A stretch of DNA of 64,000 nt from Palsa-1392 sp963819975. GTDB taxonomy: Bacteria; Verrucomicrobiota; Verrucomicrobiia; Chthoniobacterales; UBA10450. The notes under the pieces are model-generated. The model was not told where the DNA came from and did no database searches. It saw only the letters and a program-made list of their open reading frames with translations. The DNA is taken from assembly GCA_963819975.1 (NCBI GenBank), contig CAWFYE010000002.1, positions 310,001 to 374,000 on the forward strand, in the 5' to 3' direction. Below are positions 25,483 through 34,929 of the stretch, one piece after another. The translations under genes and the position numbers were made by a program. Position 1 is the stretch's first letter, and the number at the start of each line of letters is the position of its first letter.

Positions 25483-27282
25483 ATGGACGAAACGAAAACT
25501 TTGACCCGGGACGAAATTCCGGAAGCCGACAAATGGGATCTCACTCACCTTTTCACGAGCGCGGATAAGTGGAGCGAAGATTTCGCCTGGATCCAGGCGA
25601 ACTATCCGCGCCTGACGACCTGGAAAGGACGGGTCGGTGAATCGGCTGCGACCCTGGCCGAGATGCTCGAGTTTGAGATGACGATCGACCTGAAAATCGA
25701 GCGCGTTTACCACTACGCCTCGCTTCAACTGGCCGAGGACGGCGCGAATCCAGCCTATCTATCGCGTATGGGTCAGTTGCAGAATCTGCTCACCACAATC
25801 GGCGAAGCGACTTCCTTCATGACGCCCGAGATTCAGGCGATCCCGGACGAAAAGTTCGCGCAGTTTCTCGACGATCCCTCGCTCGCGGAGTGGCGCACCA
25901 GCCTGCGAAAAATTCGCCGGATGAAGCCGCACGTCCTTTCGGAAAAGGAAGAGCGACTCCTCGCGCTCGGGAGCGCGGCACTCGACGGATACGACGACGC
26001 TTTTTCGCAGCTGACCGATGTTGACATGAAGTTCGGCGTCCTGCTCGACGAAAAGGGGGAGGAGCGACCGCTCACCCAAAGTTCCTACAGCTCCTTCCTC
26101 GTGAAGCGCGATCACGAATTGCGGAAACGCGCCTTTCACCAGTTTTACGCCGAGTTTCAGGATCACCAGTTCACTCTCGCGAGCGCGCTTTCTTATTCGG
26201 TGAAGGCGGATGTTTTCCGCGCCCGGGCGCGGAACTATCCTTCCGCTCTGGAGGCTTCGCTCTTCAAGGACGACATCCCGCCTGCCGTCTACGACGCGCT
26301 CATCGGGTCCGTCAGGCAAAACCTCGCACCGCTCTTTCGCTATTACGAACTGCGCCGCCGCGTGCTCGGATTAGACGAATTGCACGCCTACGACACCTAC
26401 GTGCCGCTGGTGGCGGAGATCGAGACCGACATTTCCTTTGACGAAGCGATCAGTGACGTGCTCGCCTCACTGGCGCCGTTAGGCGCGGAATACGTCGATG
26501 CGCTCGGTGCTGGCCTCCGCGGCCGCTGGTGCGATCGCTACGAAACGAAGGGCAAACGGAGCGGTGCTTTTTCCTCAGGAAGCTACGGCGCGCCGCCCTA
26601 TATCCTGATGAATTACAAGCACGACGTCTTCTCCGACGTCTACACTCTGGCACACGAAGCGGGGCATTCGATGCACACCTGGTTCGCGCAACGGACGCAG
26701 CTCTACCAGGACGCGAGCTACCCGATCTTCCTCGCGGAGGTGGCCTCGACCTTCAACGAGGAGCTGCTCACTCATTATCTGCTCGAGCGCACGACCGATC
26801 CGAAGATGCGCGCTTACATCATAAATCGTCAGATCGACGACATTCGCGGCACGCTCTTCCGGCAGACGATGTTCGCCGAGTTTGAGAAGATCATCCACGC
26901 GCTGGAGGAGAGTGGCGAGGCGCTGACGCTCGAGGTTTTCAAAACCGAATATCGCAAACTCCTCGAGGCTTATTTCGGATCGGGCGTAGTGCTCGATCCG
27001 GAGCTCGATCTCGAGGGCCTGCGTATTCCGCATTTTTATAGTGCGTTTTACGTTTACAAATATGCGACCGGTGTCTCGGCGGCGATTGCGCTCGCCGAAC
27101 GGGTCCTCTCGAGCGCGCCCGGCGCGGTCGAGGCCTATCTGGGTTTTCTCAAATCGGGCGGCTCGAAATTTCCGCTCGAGACTCTCCAGGCGGCGGGAGT
27201 CGATATGCGAACGCCCGCGCCAGTCGAGAGCACGCTCCGTCTATTTGACCGGCGTTTGAGCGAGCTGGAAGGCCTTTTCTAG
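25483..27282 (+). CDS. pepF: M3-family oligoendopeptidase F
   Basis: A 599-residue zinc metallopeptidase that cleaves short peptides in the cytoplasm. The zinc motif is H391-E-A-G-H395 with a downstream Glu in FLAEVASTFNEEL. The N-terminal helical region (DKWDLTHLFTSADKWSEDF) and GAPPYILMNY before the zinc site are typical of PepF. GAGG about 8 nt before ATG 25483 supports this start; a longer open frame upstream overlaps the divergent gene and is not used. Confidence 0.93.
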   Translation: MDETKTLTRDEIPEADKWDLTHLFTSADKWSEDFAWIQANYPRLTTWKGRVGESAATLAEMLEFEMTIDLKIERVYHYASLQLAEDGANPAYLSRMGQLQNLLTTIGEATSFMTPEIQAIPDEKFAQFLDDPSLAEWRTSLRKIRRMKPHVLSEKEERLLALGSAALDGYDDAFSQLTDVDMKFGVLLDEKGEERPLTQSSYSSFLVKRDHELRKRAFHQFYAEFQDHQFTLASALSYSVKADVFRARARNYPSALEASLFKDDIPPAVYDALIGSVRQNLAPLFRYYELRRRVLGLDELHAYDTYVPLVAEIETDISFDEAISDVLASLAPLGAEYVDALGAGLRGRWCDRYETKGKRSGAFSSGSYGAPPYILMNYKHDVFSDVYTLAHEAGHSMHTWFAQRTQLYQDASYPIFLAEVASTFNEELLTHYLLERTTDPKMRAYIINRQIDDIRGTLFRQTMFAEFEKIIHALEESGEALTLEVFKTEYRKLLEAYFGSGVVLDPELDLEGLRIPHFYSAFYVYKYATGVSAAIALAERVLSSAPGAVEAYLGFLKSGGSKFPLETLQAAGVDMRTPAPVESTLRLFDRRLSELEGLF

Positions 27283-27292
27283 ACGCGGGTTA

Positions 27293-27362
27293 TGGCGTCC
27301 GCTGTCTCCAGCGGACAGAACGAGGGGCGGCGCTCGGGATTGCGCTGAGACAGCGCACGCCA
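27293..27362. repeat. REP-like palindromic element after pepF
   Basis: Two hairpins lie within outer arms. CCGCTG/CAGCGG (27299-27314, loop TCTC) and GCGCTG/CAGCGC (27342-27356, loop AGA) are flanked by TGGCGT (27293-27298) and ACGCCA (27357-27362), so the whole 70 bp is an imperfect inverted repeat. It starts about 10 bp after the pepF stop codon. Nothing in it looks coding. It may act as a transcription terminator or be a mobile REP-type element. Confidence 0.65.
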
Positions 27363-27419
27363 CGCCTCTTCCGCAGCGGTGACCGACAGTGGGCCCACCA
27401 ATTGCTATTCAAAGAGCGA

Positions 27420-27887
27420 ATGAGAATCGACTGGCAATTGCGCAGCGCCTGCGGCTACGCCGAACTCGGGATGGATCGTGAATCCATAGCCGAACTGAAT
27501 TCCATCCCCAAAGCGCAGCAGGGCCGCCCGGAAGTGCTGCAATTGCGGCTGCACCATCTCATGATGCGCAAATCGTGGCAGCGCGCGCTCATCCTGAGCC
27601 GCAAGCTCTGCCGGGTCGCGCCTGATTGCGGCGCCGGTTTTCTTCATGCCGGCTTTTGTTTGAACCAACTCGGTCGCACGGAAGATGCGCGCCGTATTCT
27701 TTTGAAAGGCCCGCCGGCTCTGCGGCGGGAGCCGATTTTTTATTACAATCTCGGCTGCTACGAAGCGCTGCTCGGGCACCCGCAGGACGCGCGCCGTTAC
27801 CTCGAGACGAGCTTCCAGATGGACGGCCAGTTTCGTGTGATCGCGAAAAATGATCCGGATCTGAAGACGGTCCAAGAGCTGTTGTAG
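27420..27887 (+). CDS. TPR-like protein, function unknown
   Basis: A 155-residue soluble protein with helix pairs resembling tetratricopeptide repeats: LRSACGYAELGMDRESIAELNSI, AGFLHAGFCLNQLGRTEDARRIL and YYNLGCYEALLGHPQDARRYLE. Such repeats usually mediate protein binding. An in-frame TTG at 27402 is possible, but ATG 27420 is preferred. The TAG stop lies inside the left arm of the next palindromic element. Confidence 0.75.
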   Translation: MRIDWQLRSACGYAELGMDRESIAELNSIPKAQQGRPEVLQLRLHHLMMRKSWQRALILSRKLCRVAPDCGAGFLHAGFCLNQLGRTEDARRILLKGPPALRREPIFYYNLGCYEALLGHPQDARRYLETSFQMDGQFRVIAKNDPDLKTVQELL

Positions 27888-27956
27888 CCGGAAGCGGTGA
27901 TCCGGGCATTCGTGGCGGCGTCTACCCTTGCCGGGGCCATCGACCCCGGCTACAAC
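27881..27956. repeat. REP-like palindromic element overlapping the TPR gene end
   Basis: An 11-bp perfect inverted repeat, GTTGTAGCCGG (27881-27891) and CCGGCTACAAC (27946-27956), encloses a second stem GCCGGGG/CCCCGGC (27930-27950, 7-nt loop) that competes for the same right arm. The left arm includes the stop codon of the TPR gene. TTGTAG/CTACAA ends are shared with the copies near 19,490 and 54,844. Confidence 0.7.
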
Positions 27957-27976
27957 TGGCCGCCAGCGCTTTTCTT

Positions 27977-29044
27977 GTGGACCGCGAAATTGAATTGTTA
28001 ATCGACGACATCGCCTTTGGCGGGAAAGGGGTGGGGCGCGCCGAAGGGAAAGCGGTCTTTGTTCCCTTTGTGATCGAGGGCGAACGAGTCGCGGCGCGTA
28101 TCGTTAGGGAAAAGAAATCTTTTGCCGAGGCCGAGTTCGTTGAGGTGATGGAACCCTCGCCCCACCGCACGCCGCCCCTCTGTCCCTACTTCGGCCGCTG
28201 CGGCGGCTGCAGCTACCAGCACATGAGCTACGAACACGAGCTGCATTGGAAATCGCACCAGGTCGCGCAGGCCTTGCAACGGATCGGGAAATTTCGGGAG
28301 CCGCCGCTACGTCCGATCGTGCCTTCGCCGCTCGAATACGAGTATCGCAACCGCATCACCGTGCACGTCGAGAACGGCATTGTGGGATTCTTCCGACACG
28401 ACGCACATCGGCTGATCGACATCGAACGCTGCTCTATCGCGATGCCGGAAGTGAACGAAGAACTGACCCGCCTGCGGGCACGCCGTCCGCGCGACGGGCA
28501 CTACACGTTGCGCGCGCGCCACGGGCCGCGGATTTTCTCGCAGACCAACGATGCCGTCGCCACCCACCTGGCCGACACGATCGCGGCTTCGATTCCGCCT
28601 GACCAATCGCTCCTCGTCGACGCCTACTGCGGCGCCGGCTTCTTTGCCAAGCGTCTCCTCGAGAAATTCTCCCGCGTGGTTGGTCTCGATTGGGATATCC
28701 ACGCGATCGCAGCCGCGCAGACGAATGCGACCTCCAGCGAAACTTACCTGGGAGGTGAAATCGCCTCGGCTTTGGCTGAATCGCTCGCCGGTGGCCCTGC
28801 CGCCACGACAGTGATTGTCGATCCACCCGCCACTGGGCTCGGAGCCGACGTTCGCGAAATCCTGAGGCGCCATCCGGTTTCGACCCTTCTCTACGTCTCC
28901 TGCAATCCGCCCACCCTGGCGCGCGACCTAGCCGACCTCGGCGCGGCCTACCGACTGGAGAGCGTGACCCCGTTCGACATGTTTCCGCAGACGGCCGAGA
29001 TCGAAGTGCTGGCGCATCTCATCGGTGCCCAGCCGGGAGATTAA
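27977..29044 (+). CDS. TRAM-domain 23S rRNA/tRNA uracil-C5 methyltransferase (RlmD/TrmA family)
   Basis: A 355-residue SAM-dependent RNA m5U methyltransferase. A short N-terminal TRAM domain (residues 1-58) is followed by the iron-sulfur motif CPYFGRCGGCSYQHM, the SAM loop VDAYCGAGFF, IVDPPATGLG, and the catalytic Cys in YVSCNPPTLARDL. It is shorter than E. coli RlmD (about 430 residues), with a compact central domain. The exact target uridine cannot be told. The start is GTG 27977. The end overlaps the converging kup gene by 4 bp. Confidence 0.9.
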   Translation: MDREIELLIDDIAFGGKGVGRAEGKAVFVPFVIEGERVAARIVREKKSFAEAEFVEVMEPSPHRTPPLCPYFGRCGGCSYQHMSYEHELHWKSHQVAQALQRIGKFREPPLRPIVPSPLEYEYRNRITVHVENGIVGFFRHDAHRLIDIERCSIAMPEVNEELTRLRARRPRDGHYTLRARHGPRIFSQTNDAVATHLADTIAASIPPDQSLLVDAYCGAGFFAKRLLEKFSRVVGLDWDIHAIAAAQTNATSSETYLGGEIASALAESLAGGPAATTVIVDPPATGLGADVREILRRHPVSTLLYVSCNPPTLARDLADLGAAYRLESVTPFDMFPQTAEIEVLAHLIGAQPGD

Positions 29045-30972
29045 ACCTCGACCCGCGTGCCCAACTCGACGACGCCGTTAGGCGGAAGACAAAAGTAGGA
29101 GGTCACGTCGCCAGCGTTGCGGGTCATCCAGGCAAACAGGGTACCGCGCCACGGAGAGAGCCCAAGTTTGCGTGTTGCGAGGATCGTTTCGCGGCCGATA
29201 AAATAAGTGGTGCGCATCGGCTCGATTTGCAGGCTGCGCTCTTTAACCAGCGCGAGGGCGGCTGGGACATCTGGTTTTTCCATGAAACCGAAATGGATTT
29301 GCGCCCGCCAAAAGCCTTCCTCCAGTCTCTCCAGTGAAACCCGATCCTTGATGTTGATCAGGTAGGGAACCTCTTCGGTCCGCACGGTGAGCAGAACGAC
29401 CCGCTCATGCACCACCTTATTGTGTTTGAGATTGTGCAGCAGCGCGAGCGGCGTCCCGTGCCGGTTGCCCGACATGTAGATCGCCGTTCCGGCGACGCGC
29501 GCGATCCGTTTGCTCTTCAAGTCCGACAGGAGCGAATCGAGCGGGATGCAGATGTCGCCCAGGTGATCGCGGAGGACGCGGCGTCCCTTCCGCCAGGTCA
29601 GCATCAGGAAAAGGATGAAGGTTGAGATAAGAATCGGGACCCAGCCGCCATGGGTAATTTTCAGCATGTTCGCGCTGAAGAAAGCGAGGTCGATCAGGAC
29701 GAAGAAAGTCGCGACCGGAAGGGCGAGGGGAGCCGGCCAATTCCATCGCCGGCGCGCGACGAGATAGAAAAGAATCGTCGTGATCAACATAGTCGTCGTG
29801 ATCGCCACGCCGTAGGCTGCGGCGAGGCGGCTCGAGCTGCGGAAACCCAGGACGAGGCCGATGCAAGCCAGCATTAACACCCAGTTGACCACCGGCACGT
29901 AGATTTGCCCGATGATGCGTGCCGAAGTGTAAATCACCTTCAACCGCGGGCTGTAGCCGAGTTGAATCGCCTGCATGGTGAGCGAAAAAGCGCCGCTGAT
30001 AATGGCCTGCGAGGCGATCACCGCAGCGGCGGTTGCGAGCACCACCATCGGGTAAAGCGCCCAGGAAGGTGTCATGCGAAAGAAGGGATTGACCGCTGCG
30101 TCCGGTTGATTGAGCAGCAGGGCGCCTTGTCCGAAATAGTTCAGGATCAGCGCCGGGAGAACGACGACGAACCAGGTCAGCCGAATCGGCGCGGTGCCGA
30201 AGTGGCCGATGTCGGCATAGAGCGCTTCGCCGCCGGTCACGACGAGGAAGACCGCGCCGAGGACGACAAAACCCTTCTGACCATTCTGGGCGAAAAAAGC
30301 GTAGCTGTGCAGCGGGTTGATCGCCGCCAGGACCTCCGGGGCGCGCAGGATGTGATGGACGCCAAGAACGCCCAGTGCCAGGAACCACAAAATCGTGACC
30401 GGACCAAAAATTTTGCCGACGCCGGTCGTGCCACGCGATTGGAAAAGGAAAAGCCCGATCAGAATCCCGACCGCCAGCGGGACGACAAATGGATCGAAGA
30501 GGGGCGTCGCCACGTGCAAGCCCTCGACCGCACTCAAGACCGAGATGGCGGGCGTGATCATGCCGTCGGCATAAAGCAGCGCCGCCCCGAACAGGCCGAG
30601 CAGGAAAACGAATTTCCCGCGATGGACCACCTCGCTGACGAGGGTGGCGAGCGCGAGTATGCCGCCCTCACCGCGATTGTCGGCCCGCAGGATGAGAATT
30701 AGATATTTGACCGAAATGATGAGCAGGAGCGACCAGACGATGAGGGAAAGAACCCCAAGGACGTTGGCCGGCGTGGGCGGGACGGCGTGTTCTCCATAAA
30801 AACACTCCCGCAGTGCGTAAAGAGGACTGGTGCCAATGTCGCCGTAGACGATCCCCAGGCTGGCCAGGCAGAGCAGGGCGAGCCGCCGTTTCGGTGCGGA
30901 TGCGACTTTTGTCGATATCGGGGAGGCCGCAGAGACGGGGGCTGCCTCTTGAGTCGCGATGAGCGCGTTCAT
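29041..30972 (-). CDS. kup: Kup potassium uptake protein
   Basis: A 643-residue KUP/HAK/KT transporter that carries K+ with protons across the inner membrane. About 12 membrane segments follow the signature GIVYGDIGTSPLYALRE near residue 40. FGTAPIRLTWF and GQGALLL are also typical, and a C-terminal cytoplasmic part (about 480-643) follows. A Shine-Dalgarno AAGGAG lies 5 nt before the ATG, with a 10-bp palindrome AGCTTAAGCT (30985-30994) just upstream. It is divergent from the histidine kinase gene. Confidence 0.95.
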   Translation of the reverse strand: MNALIATQEAAPVSAASPISTKVASAPKRRLALLCLASLGIVYGDIGTSPLYALRECFYGEHAVPPTPANVLGVLSLIVWSLLLIISVKYLILILRADNRGEGGILALATLVSEVVHRGKFVFLLGLFGAALLYADGMITPAISVLSAVEGLHVATPLFDPFVVPLAVGILIGLFLFQSRGTTGVGKIFGPVTILWFLALGVLGVHHILRAPEVLAAINPLHSYAFFAQNGQKGFVVLGAVFLVVTGGEALYADIGHFGTAPIRLTWFVVVLPALILNYFGQGALLLNQPDAAVNPFFRMTPSWALYPMVVLATAAAVIASQAIISGAFSLTMQAIQLGYSPRLKVIYTSARIIGQIYVPVVNWVLMLACIGLVLGFRSSSRLAAAYGVAITTTMLITTILFYLVARRRWNWPAPLALPVATFFVLIDLAFFSANMLKITHGGWVPILISTFILFLMLTWRKGRRVLRDHLGDICIPLDSLLSDLKSKRIARVAGTAIYMSGNRHGTPLALLHNLKHNKVVHERVVLLTVRTEEVPYLINIKDRVSLERLEEGFWRAQIHFGFMEKPDVPAALALVKERSLQIEPMRTTYFIGRETILATRKLGLSPWRGTLFAWMTRNAGDVTSYFCLPPNGVVELGTRVEV

Positions 30973-31059
30973 TCTTGCTCCTTCAGCTTAAGCTAAGCGT
31001 CATCCCAGAGTAATTAAAACGGTACTAAAATTCCGGAGCGCCATTTCCCGCCGCGTCGG

Positions 31060-32241
31060 ATGCGCTACCTTTGCAGAGTGCTGGAGTCGTCCGGTTCCCG
31101 CGGTCTGGAGAAGCTTTTCGCTGAGGCTCCCCCTCCGGTTACGATCGAAGCAGGTGCCACCCCGGTGCGGCCCGCGCTCCCGCCCCTGAAGGAGTATGCC
31201 TTCGTCTTTCTTGGAGTCGGCCTCTTAACGATTCTCTGTTGGCTGGTCCGCCCGCTTATCGCTTACAGCGCCATCTCGCTCATCTTTCTTCTCGGAGTTT
31301 TAATGGCCGGAATAGTTTTCCACCGGGGGCCGGTTCTGTTTGCGGCCGCCTTGAGTGCGCTCTCCTGGAATTTTCTCTTCATCCCGCCTCTCTTTACCTT
31401 TCACATCGCAAAGTTCGAAGATGTGCTCACCTTCGCGACCTACTTCATTATTGCGATCACGGTCGGGGGGTTGACCTCGCAGCTAAAGGCCCGTGAACAT
31501 CTCGCGGCCCAGGTTCAGCTCGCCCAGGAATCGGAACGGTTGCGCAAGACCCTGCTCGATTGTGTCTCGCACGAACTAAAGACGCCGCTCGCCGCCATTG
31601 GGGCTGCGAGCCAGGAACTGGTGCGCGCCGCGCCTAACGTTCAAAACGTCGAAGCGCTCCAGCAGCTCGCCGGCGAAATTCATCACGGCTCACGCCGTCT
31701 CAATCGGGTGGTCAACAACCTCCTCGACATGAATCGGCTCGAGAGCGGTGTCATCCGGGCGCGGCAGGAATGGTGCGACGTGCGCGAGTTGCTCGAGTCC
31801 GCAGTGGAGATTGAACGCGAGACGCTCAACGAGCGTTCGGTGCGGCTCGATGTGCCGGATGACCTTCCGCTGGCCTTGATGGATCACGCCCTTATCGAGC
31901 AGGCAGTGGCCAATCTCATCGCCAACGCCGTCAGCCACGGCGATTCGCGTTCGCCGATCGAGATCGACGCCGAATATCGTGATCAGCGTCTCGTCATCTC
32001 CGTGAGCGACCGCGGGCCCGGCATCCCGGCCGAGACAGCGCGCCTTATCTTCGAAAAGTTCTACCGTGGCGACGGGCGCAAAGCTGGCGGGCTCGGTCTC
32101 GGGCTTTCGATTGCACGAGGTTTTGTCGAAGCGCACGGCGGGACCCTCACGGTCGAGAATCGCGATGGCGGTGGCGCGCGTTTCACGATCATCCTGCCAG
32201 TCCGGGTGACCGACGGCGACGCGCTTGACGCGACCGCATGA
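31060..32241 (+). CDS. Short KdpD-like sensor histidine kinase (DUF4118 type)
   Basis: A 393-residue kinase. It has four closely spaced membrane segments (about 45-140; DUF4118, as in the middle of KdpD), then HisKA with the phospho-acceptor in CVSHELKTPLAAIG, and HATPase_c with LIANAVSHG, DRGPGIP and GGLGLGLSIARGF. It lacks the KdpD N-terminal and universal-stress-like sensor domains. The stop overlaps the KdpE-like regulator start (ATGA), so the two form a pair. It probably senses K+ or envelope state for the Kdp system; this is inference. Confidence 0.88.
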   Translation: MRYLCRVLESSGSRGLEKLFAEAPPPVTIEAGATPVRPALPPLKEYAFVFLGVGLLTILCWLVRPLIAYSAISLIFLLGVLMAGIVFHRGPVLFAAALSALSWNFLFIPPLFTFHIAKFEDVLTFATYFIIAITVGGLTSQLKAREHLAAQVQLAQESERLRKTLLDCVSHELKTPLAAIGAASQELVRAAPNVQNVEALQQLAGEIHHGSRRLNRVVNNLLDMNRLESGVIRARQEWCDVRELLESAVEIERETLNERSVRLDVPDDLPLALMDHALIEQAVANLIANAVSHGDSRSPIEIDAEYRDQRLVISVSDRGPGIPAETARLIFEKFYRGDGRKAGGLGLGLSIARGFVEAHGGTLTVENRDGGGARFTIILPVRVTDGDALDATA

Positions 32242-32930
32242 AATCGAAACGCGTCGCTCTCATCATCGACGATGAGAAACAAATCCGCCGCCTGCTCCGG
32301 CTCGCGCTGGAAGGTGCGGACCACCAGGTTTTCGAAGCCGACACCGGAGCCGCGGGTCTCGAAGCGATCGTTTACCGCCGGCCCGATATTGTCCTGCTCG
32401 ATCTCGGATTGCCCGATATGGAAGGGGTCAAGGTCCTACGTAATCTTCGAGAATGGTCCGACGTCCCGGTCCTGATTCTTTCCGTGCGCGACGACGCCGA
32501 GGAAAAAGTCGAAGCCCTCGACGCGGGCGCCGATGATTACGTCACGAAACCGTTCGACACCGCCGAATTGCTCGCCCGCATCCGCGCTACTCAACGCCGC
32601 TCCCTGAACGAAACAGGCGAACCAGTTTTCAAATCCGGCCCGCTCTGCGTCGATTTCGCGGCGCGCCAGGTGAAACTCAACGGCACCGAAATCAAACTCA
32701 CGCCGACGGAGTATTCGCTCCTGCGCGTGCTGGTGCAGAACGCCGGAAAAGTCGTTACCCATCGGCAGTTGCTCCGGATCGTGTGGGGAGAAAAAGCCGA
32801 AAGCCAGGCGCAATATCTCCGCGTTTACGTGACCCATCTGCGGAAGAAGCTCGAGACCGGCGTTCATGCCTCGAGCCTGATCAAGACTGAGGTCGGAATC
32901 GGCTACCGGCTCTCGCTCGAGCCCGACTAG
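32238..32930 (+). CDS. kdpE: KdpE-like OmpR-family response regulator
   Basis: A 230-residue regulator: receiver domain (about 1-120) with the acidic pocket IIDDE, phospho-acceptor D55 in VLLDLGLPD and Lys in YVTKPFD, then a winged-helix OmpR/PhoB DNA-binding domain (about 130-228, with LTPTEYSLLRVLVQNAGKVVTHRQLL). Its closest known functional counterpart is KdpE, which activates kdpFABC, and kdpABC follows 300 bp downstream. It is translationally coupled to the short kinase. Confidence 0.9.
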   Translation: MKSKRVALIIDDEKQIRRLLRLALEGADHQVFEADTGAAGLEAIVYRRPDIVLLDLGLPDMEGVKVLRNLREWSDVPVLILSVRDDAEEKVEALDAGADDYVTKPFDTAELLARIRATQRRSLNETGEPVFKSGPLCVDFAARQVKLNGTEIKLTPTEYSLLRVLVQNAGKVVTHRQLLRIVWGEKAESQAQYLRVYVTHLRKKLETGVHASSLIKTEVGIGYRLSLEPD

Positions 32931-33006
32931 CTCGTTAACGAACTTTTAGCGTTTCTCGCCCCTGTTTTAATTAACGGACCGCTCTGACCCGGGATCACCT
33001 TGGGTC

Positions 33007-33189
33007 ATGCAAAACATCGTGATGGCGGTCGCGGAAAAGAAAACAGTTTTCCCGCAAGAGGACCTGCCGAAGCCGCGCCGATTCGAGCGCGAAGTTCCGC
33101 CGGACAAATTGTGGGATCGCGGCGGGGAACCCACTCCGCCCTTCTGGACTTGGTTCATCGAGAACCCACGCGTGCCAGGCGCGCATTAG
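33007..33189 (+). CDS. Small soluble protein in the kdpF position
   Basis: A possible 60-residue protein (ATG 33007 or 33022) ending 36 bp before kdpA. It is charged and proline rich (PKPRRFEREVPPDKLWDRGGEPTPP) with an aromatic end FWTWFIENP. It has no membrane segment, so it is not KdpF, the small membrane peptide that usually precedes KdpA. The inverted repeat TGACCC (32985-32990) / GGGTCA (33002-33007) overlaps its start. Codon use looks coding-like, but support is modest. Confidence 0.5.
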   Translation: MQNIVMAVAEKKTVFPQEDLPKPRRFEREVPPDKLWDRGGEPTPPFWTWFIENPRVPGAH

Positions 33190-33225
33190 CGCGCCCGTCC
33201 CAGCGCAGAAGTCAGTCCCGACACC

Positions 33226-34926
33226 ATGGTAGCACTCCATACCCGCGATTGGGTGCAACTGGCCATCTTCCTAGGCGGGCTCCTCGCCATTACTCCGCCT
33301 CTCGGCATCTTTCTCGCCAGAGTCCTTTCTGGTCAGGCGAATTTCCTTACCGGCCTCTTCGGCCCGCTGGAGCGCATCATCTACCGGCTCGGCGCGATCG
33401 ATCCGGCGCACGAGATGTCGTGGCATGAATACGCCATCGGGCTGCTGCTCTTCAATGTCATCGGCGGCGCGGTCCTGCTCGCACTCGAGCTGACCCAGGC
33501 GTGGCTGCCTCTCAACCCCGCGCATCTGCCTAACGTCCCCCTCGCCCTCGCGTTCAACACCGCGATCAGTTTCGCGACCAACACCAACTGGCAGGCCTAC
33601 GCTGGCGAATCAACCCTGAGTTATTTCACCCAAATGGCCGGTCTTGCGGTGCACAATTTCGTCAGTGCCGCGACCGGCGTGGCGGTGGCTGTCGCGCTCG
33701 CCCGCGGACTGGTTCGCCGACAGGCGAAGGGTATCGGAAATTTCTGGGCCGATCTTACCCGCTGCACCCTCTACATCCTGTTGCCGCTCTCCATCATCAT
33801 CGCCGTCATCCTCATGCAACAGGGCGTGGTGCAGTCGCTCCATCCTTATGTTAACGCGACCGCGCTCGAAGGGGCCACGCAACAAATCCCGCTCGGGCCG
33901 GCCGCATCGCAGGTCGCGATCAAGCAGCTCGGCACGAACGGTGGCGGGTTCTTCGGCCAGAACAGCGCGCATCCTTTCGAAAACCCAACCCCGTTGACCA
34001 ACTTCGTCGAGGTCTTCGTCATCTTCTGGCTCGGCTCGGCCCTAACATACATGTTTGGCAGAATGGCGGGCGATCAGCGCCAGGGCTGGTCGATCTGGAG
34101 CGTCATGCTGCTGCTTTTTCTCGCGGGGTTCGCCGTCGTCTGGTGGGCGGAGCTGCAACCGAACGCCGCCCTTGGCCTGACCACCTCCCTCGAGGGCAAG
34201 GAAGTGCGCTTCGGACAGTTTAATTCCGCCCTCTTTGCAACCGTTACGACCGACGCCTCCTGCGGCGCGGTCAACGTTATGCACGACAGCCTGATGCCGT
34301 TGAGCGGGCTCGTCCTGCTCGTCAACATGATGCTCGGCGAAGTCATCTTTGGCGGGGTCGGCGCGGGCTTTTACGGCATGTTAATGTTCGTGGTCGTGAC
34401 GGTTTTCATTGCCGGGCTTATGGTCGGCCGCACGCCGGAATATCTCGGCAAGAAAATCGAAGCCCGCGAGGTTACCTGGGCCGTGATCGCGGTCCTGACG
34501 CCCTCCCTCTTGATCCTGGTGGGTTCCGCCCTAACGACGGTCTACCCGGCCGCATTGCGCAGCCTGAACAACAGCGGTCCGCACGGCTTGAGCGAGGTGG
34601 TTTACGCCTTCACCTCCGCCGCGGCAAACAACGGGAGCGCCTTCGCGGGCCTGAACGCCAACACGGATTGGTATAACTACATGCTGTCCTTGAACATGTT
34701 CGTTGGCCGCTTCGCCGTCATTGTCCCGGTCCTCGCCATCGCCGGCAGCCTTGCCGAAAAAAAGGCCAGCGCGGCCTCCAGCGGCACCTTCCCTACCAAC
34801 GGTCCGCTCTTCACGCTCCTCCTCTTCGGTGTCGTACTCATCGTCGGCGCACTCACTTTCTTCCCCGTCCTTTCACTCGGCCCCGTGATCGAACAATTCC
34901 TCATGCAGGCCGGCCGCGTCTTCTAG
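33226..34926 (+). CDS. kdpA: KdpA, potassium-binding subunit of the Kdp K+-ATPase
   Basis: A 566-residue polytopic channel-like subunit with four repeated pore regions. Visible filter-like segments are SFATNTNWQAY, LGTNGGGFFGQNSAHPFENP, DASCGAVNVMHDS and TSAAANNGSAFAG. It binds K+ with high affinity and passes it to KdpB. The length matches the family (about 560). It is followed by kdpB after 3 bp. Confidence 0.96.
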   Translation: MVALHTRDWVQLAIFLGGLLAITPPLGIFLARVLSGQANFLTGLFGPLERIIYRLGAIDPAHEMSWHEYAIGLLLFNVIGGAVLLALELTQAWLPLNPAHLPNVPLALAFNTAISFATNTNWQAYAGESTLSYFTQMAGLAVHNFVSAATGVAVAVALARGLVRRQAKGIGNFWADLTRCTLYILLPLSIIIAVILMQQGVVQSLHPYVNATALEGATQQIPLGPAASQVAIKQLGTNGGGFFGQNSAHPFENPTPLTNFVEVFVIFWLGSALTYMFGRMAGDQRQGWSIWSVMLLLFLAGFAVVWWAELQPNAALGLTTSLEGKEVRFGQFNSALFATVTTDASCGAVNVMHDSLMPLSGLVLLVNMMLGEVIFGGVGAGFYGMLMFVVVTVFIAGLMVGRTPEYLGKKIEAREVTWAVIAVLTPSLLILVGSALTTVYPAALRSLNNSGPHGLSEVVYAFTSAAANNGSAFAGLNANTDWYNYMLSLNMFVGRFAVIVPVLAIAGSLAEKKASAASSGTFPTNGPLFTLLLFGVVLIVGALTFFPVLSLGPVIEQFLMQAGRVF

Positions 34927-34929
34927 CTC

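Noticed and set aside
30973..31059. c-di-AMP (ydaO-type) riboswitch before the K+ genes
   Set aside because: The leaders of kup, kdpA and the KimA-like gene are short and show no conserved riboswitch core that I can recognise.
18192..33002. Shared 12-mer GGGATCACCTTG upstream of fabF (18192) and near 32991
   Set aside because: With 64 kb, many 12-mer pairs are expected by chance, and no third copy or similar context was seen.
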